From positions 1-5,221 of the forward strand of contig CAJJPZ010000157.1 of the NCBI GenBank assembly GCA_905193765.1: 5,221 bases of DNA, read 5' to 3'. This DNA comes from an uncultured Eubacterium sp. Its GTDB lineage: Bacteria > Bacillota > Clostridia > Peptostreptococcales > Anaerovoracaceae. How positions within the stretch are numbered: the first letter of the stretch is position 1; every line of letters starts with the position of its first letter. Position numbers and translations under genes: made by a program. Below are positions 4,491 through 5,221 of the stretch, piece by piece. The notes below the pieces were generated by a model. That model did not search any database. It was not told the origin of the DNA and worked only from the letters and a program-made list of their open reading frames with translations.

Positions 4491-5221
4491 ATGAATGAAA
4501 CAGATGCAAGAAAGCTCCTGGTGGAGTCGGGAAAACAGCTGCTGGAAACAGGTCTGGTCGCCAGGACATGGGGAAATGTCAGCTGCAGGCTGGATGAAAA
4601 AAGCTGCGTGATAACTCCCAGCGGACTGGACTACATGCAGACAGAGGAAAAGGATATCGTGAAGCTGGATCTGGAGACAGGACAGTGGCATGGCGAACGG
4701 AAGCCGTCGGGAGAGAGGGGCGTGCATATCGCAGCTTACAGAGCATTCCCGGATGCAGGATTCATCATACACACCCACCAGACTTACGCCACAGCCGTGG
4801 GACTTGCAGGTTATGACAGCCTCGACATGACAGATGATGAAAGACAGAAGCTCGGAGGCATAGCTCTGGCAGGATACGGACTTTCGGGAACGAAGAAACT
4901 CACATCGGCAGTGACGAAAGCGCTGGAAACCGGTGCTCAGACCATACTGATGGTGCACCACGGAGTGCTGATATGCGGCAGAGAAAGAGACGAAGCCATA
5001 GAAAGGGCCGTGCTGCTGGAGGATGTATGCCGCAGGAATATCAGAGGGATACCGGAAGTGAAGAACAGCAGCGACGGTCTCACCGGAGGAGAGACTTACG
5101 GAGAGAAGCTTACCAGATACAGACTCAAACCGGAGGCGGCAGATATGTTCGGCTGTGCGGAGGTCTTCGTTTCACCGGCAATAGCTGCATGGGCCGGTAC
5201 AGGCATGGATCTCGTAGCGCA
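4491..5221 (+). CDS. Class II aldolase/adducin-family enzyme (FucA/AraD-like), cut by the right edge
   Basis: At least 243 codons are open from the ATG at 4491, with no stop before the window ends. The family comprises zinc-dependent sugar-phosphate aldolases (L-fuculose-1-phosphate, L-rhamnulose-1-phosphate) and L-ribulose-5-phosphate 4-epimerases. Substrate and metal motifs are in order: RTWGNVSCR with N29, TPSGLDY (42-48), PSGE with E75, the zinc pair H94 and H96 in IHTHQTY, and H157 in MVHHGVLICG. These correspond almost residue for residue to E73, H92, H94 and H155 of E. coli FucA, so the site looks complete and active. AGYGLSGTKKL (127-137) also fits FucA-type aldolases. FucA is about 215 residues; this protein continues beyond that, so it carries a C-terminal extension of unknown length and role. 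The start has AAAGGA 9 bases upstream; a GTG at 4488 is an alternative. With the kinase it would form a phosphorylate-then-cleave (or epimerise) pathway. Confidence 0.9.
   Translation, partial: MNETDARKLLVESGKQLLETGLVARTWGNVSCRLDEKSCVITPSGLDYMQTEEKDIVKLDLETGQWHGERKPSGERGVHIAAYRAFPDAGFIIHTHQTYATAVGLAGYDSLDMTDDERQKLGGIALAGYGLSGTKKLTSAVTKALETGAQTILMVHHGVLICGRERDEAIERAVLLEDVCRRNIRGIPEVKNSSDGLTGGETYGEKLTRYRLKPEAADMFGCAEVFVSPAIAAWAGTGMDLVA

Noticed and set aside
4464..4961. Minus-strand open frame of 165 codons opposite the aldolase start
   Set aside because: The plus strand carries an aldolase with every expected active-site residue; the antisense translation resembles no known protein.

Overview
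The window most likely comes from an anaerobic Firmicute of the Clostridia type. This is inferred from strong AGGAGG-like ribosome binding sites, GTG as well as ATG starts, a strong preference for the ATA isoleucine codon, a sigma-54 regulator of a kind common in Clostridia, and compact sugar genes. No species can be named from the sequence alone.

Layout: (1) 1-387 is AT-rich regulatory DNA. It ends in the first 17 bases of a minus-strand gene (ATG at 17) with a good ribosome binding site and a near-consensus sigma-54 (-24/-12) promoter at 100-116. (2) 388-1779, minus strand, is a PAS / AAA+ / Fis-type-HTH sigma-54-dependent activator, complete with GAFTGA loop, Walker A and Walker B. It lies directly upstream of the sigma-54 promoter and is the obvious candidate to activate it. 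(3) 1780-2241 is the divergent control region. It holds a sigma-70 promoter for the activator whose -10 is embedded in a 26-bp inverted repeat (1923-1948), and a sigma-70 promoter for the rightward genes followed by a 22-bp inverted repeat (2173-2194), the likely operator of the TetR repressor. (4) 2242-5221, plus strand, is a tightly packed operon clearly richer in GC: a TetR-family regulator, an FGGY-family sugar kinase (GTG start, 4-base overlap with tetR), and a class II aldolase / epimerase with all zinc ligands that runs off the right edge.

The right half reads as a small sugar-catabolism operon under its own repressor: the kinase would phosphorylate a ketose or related polyol/sugar, and the aldolase (FucA-like) would cleave or epimerise the sugar phosphate. 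The true substrate cannot be read from the sequence. The left half is a separate regulatory module in which the sigma-54 activator senses a signal through its PAS domain and switches on the gene leaving the left edge. No mobile element, CRISPR array, tRNA or rRNA was recognised.
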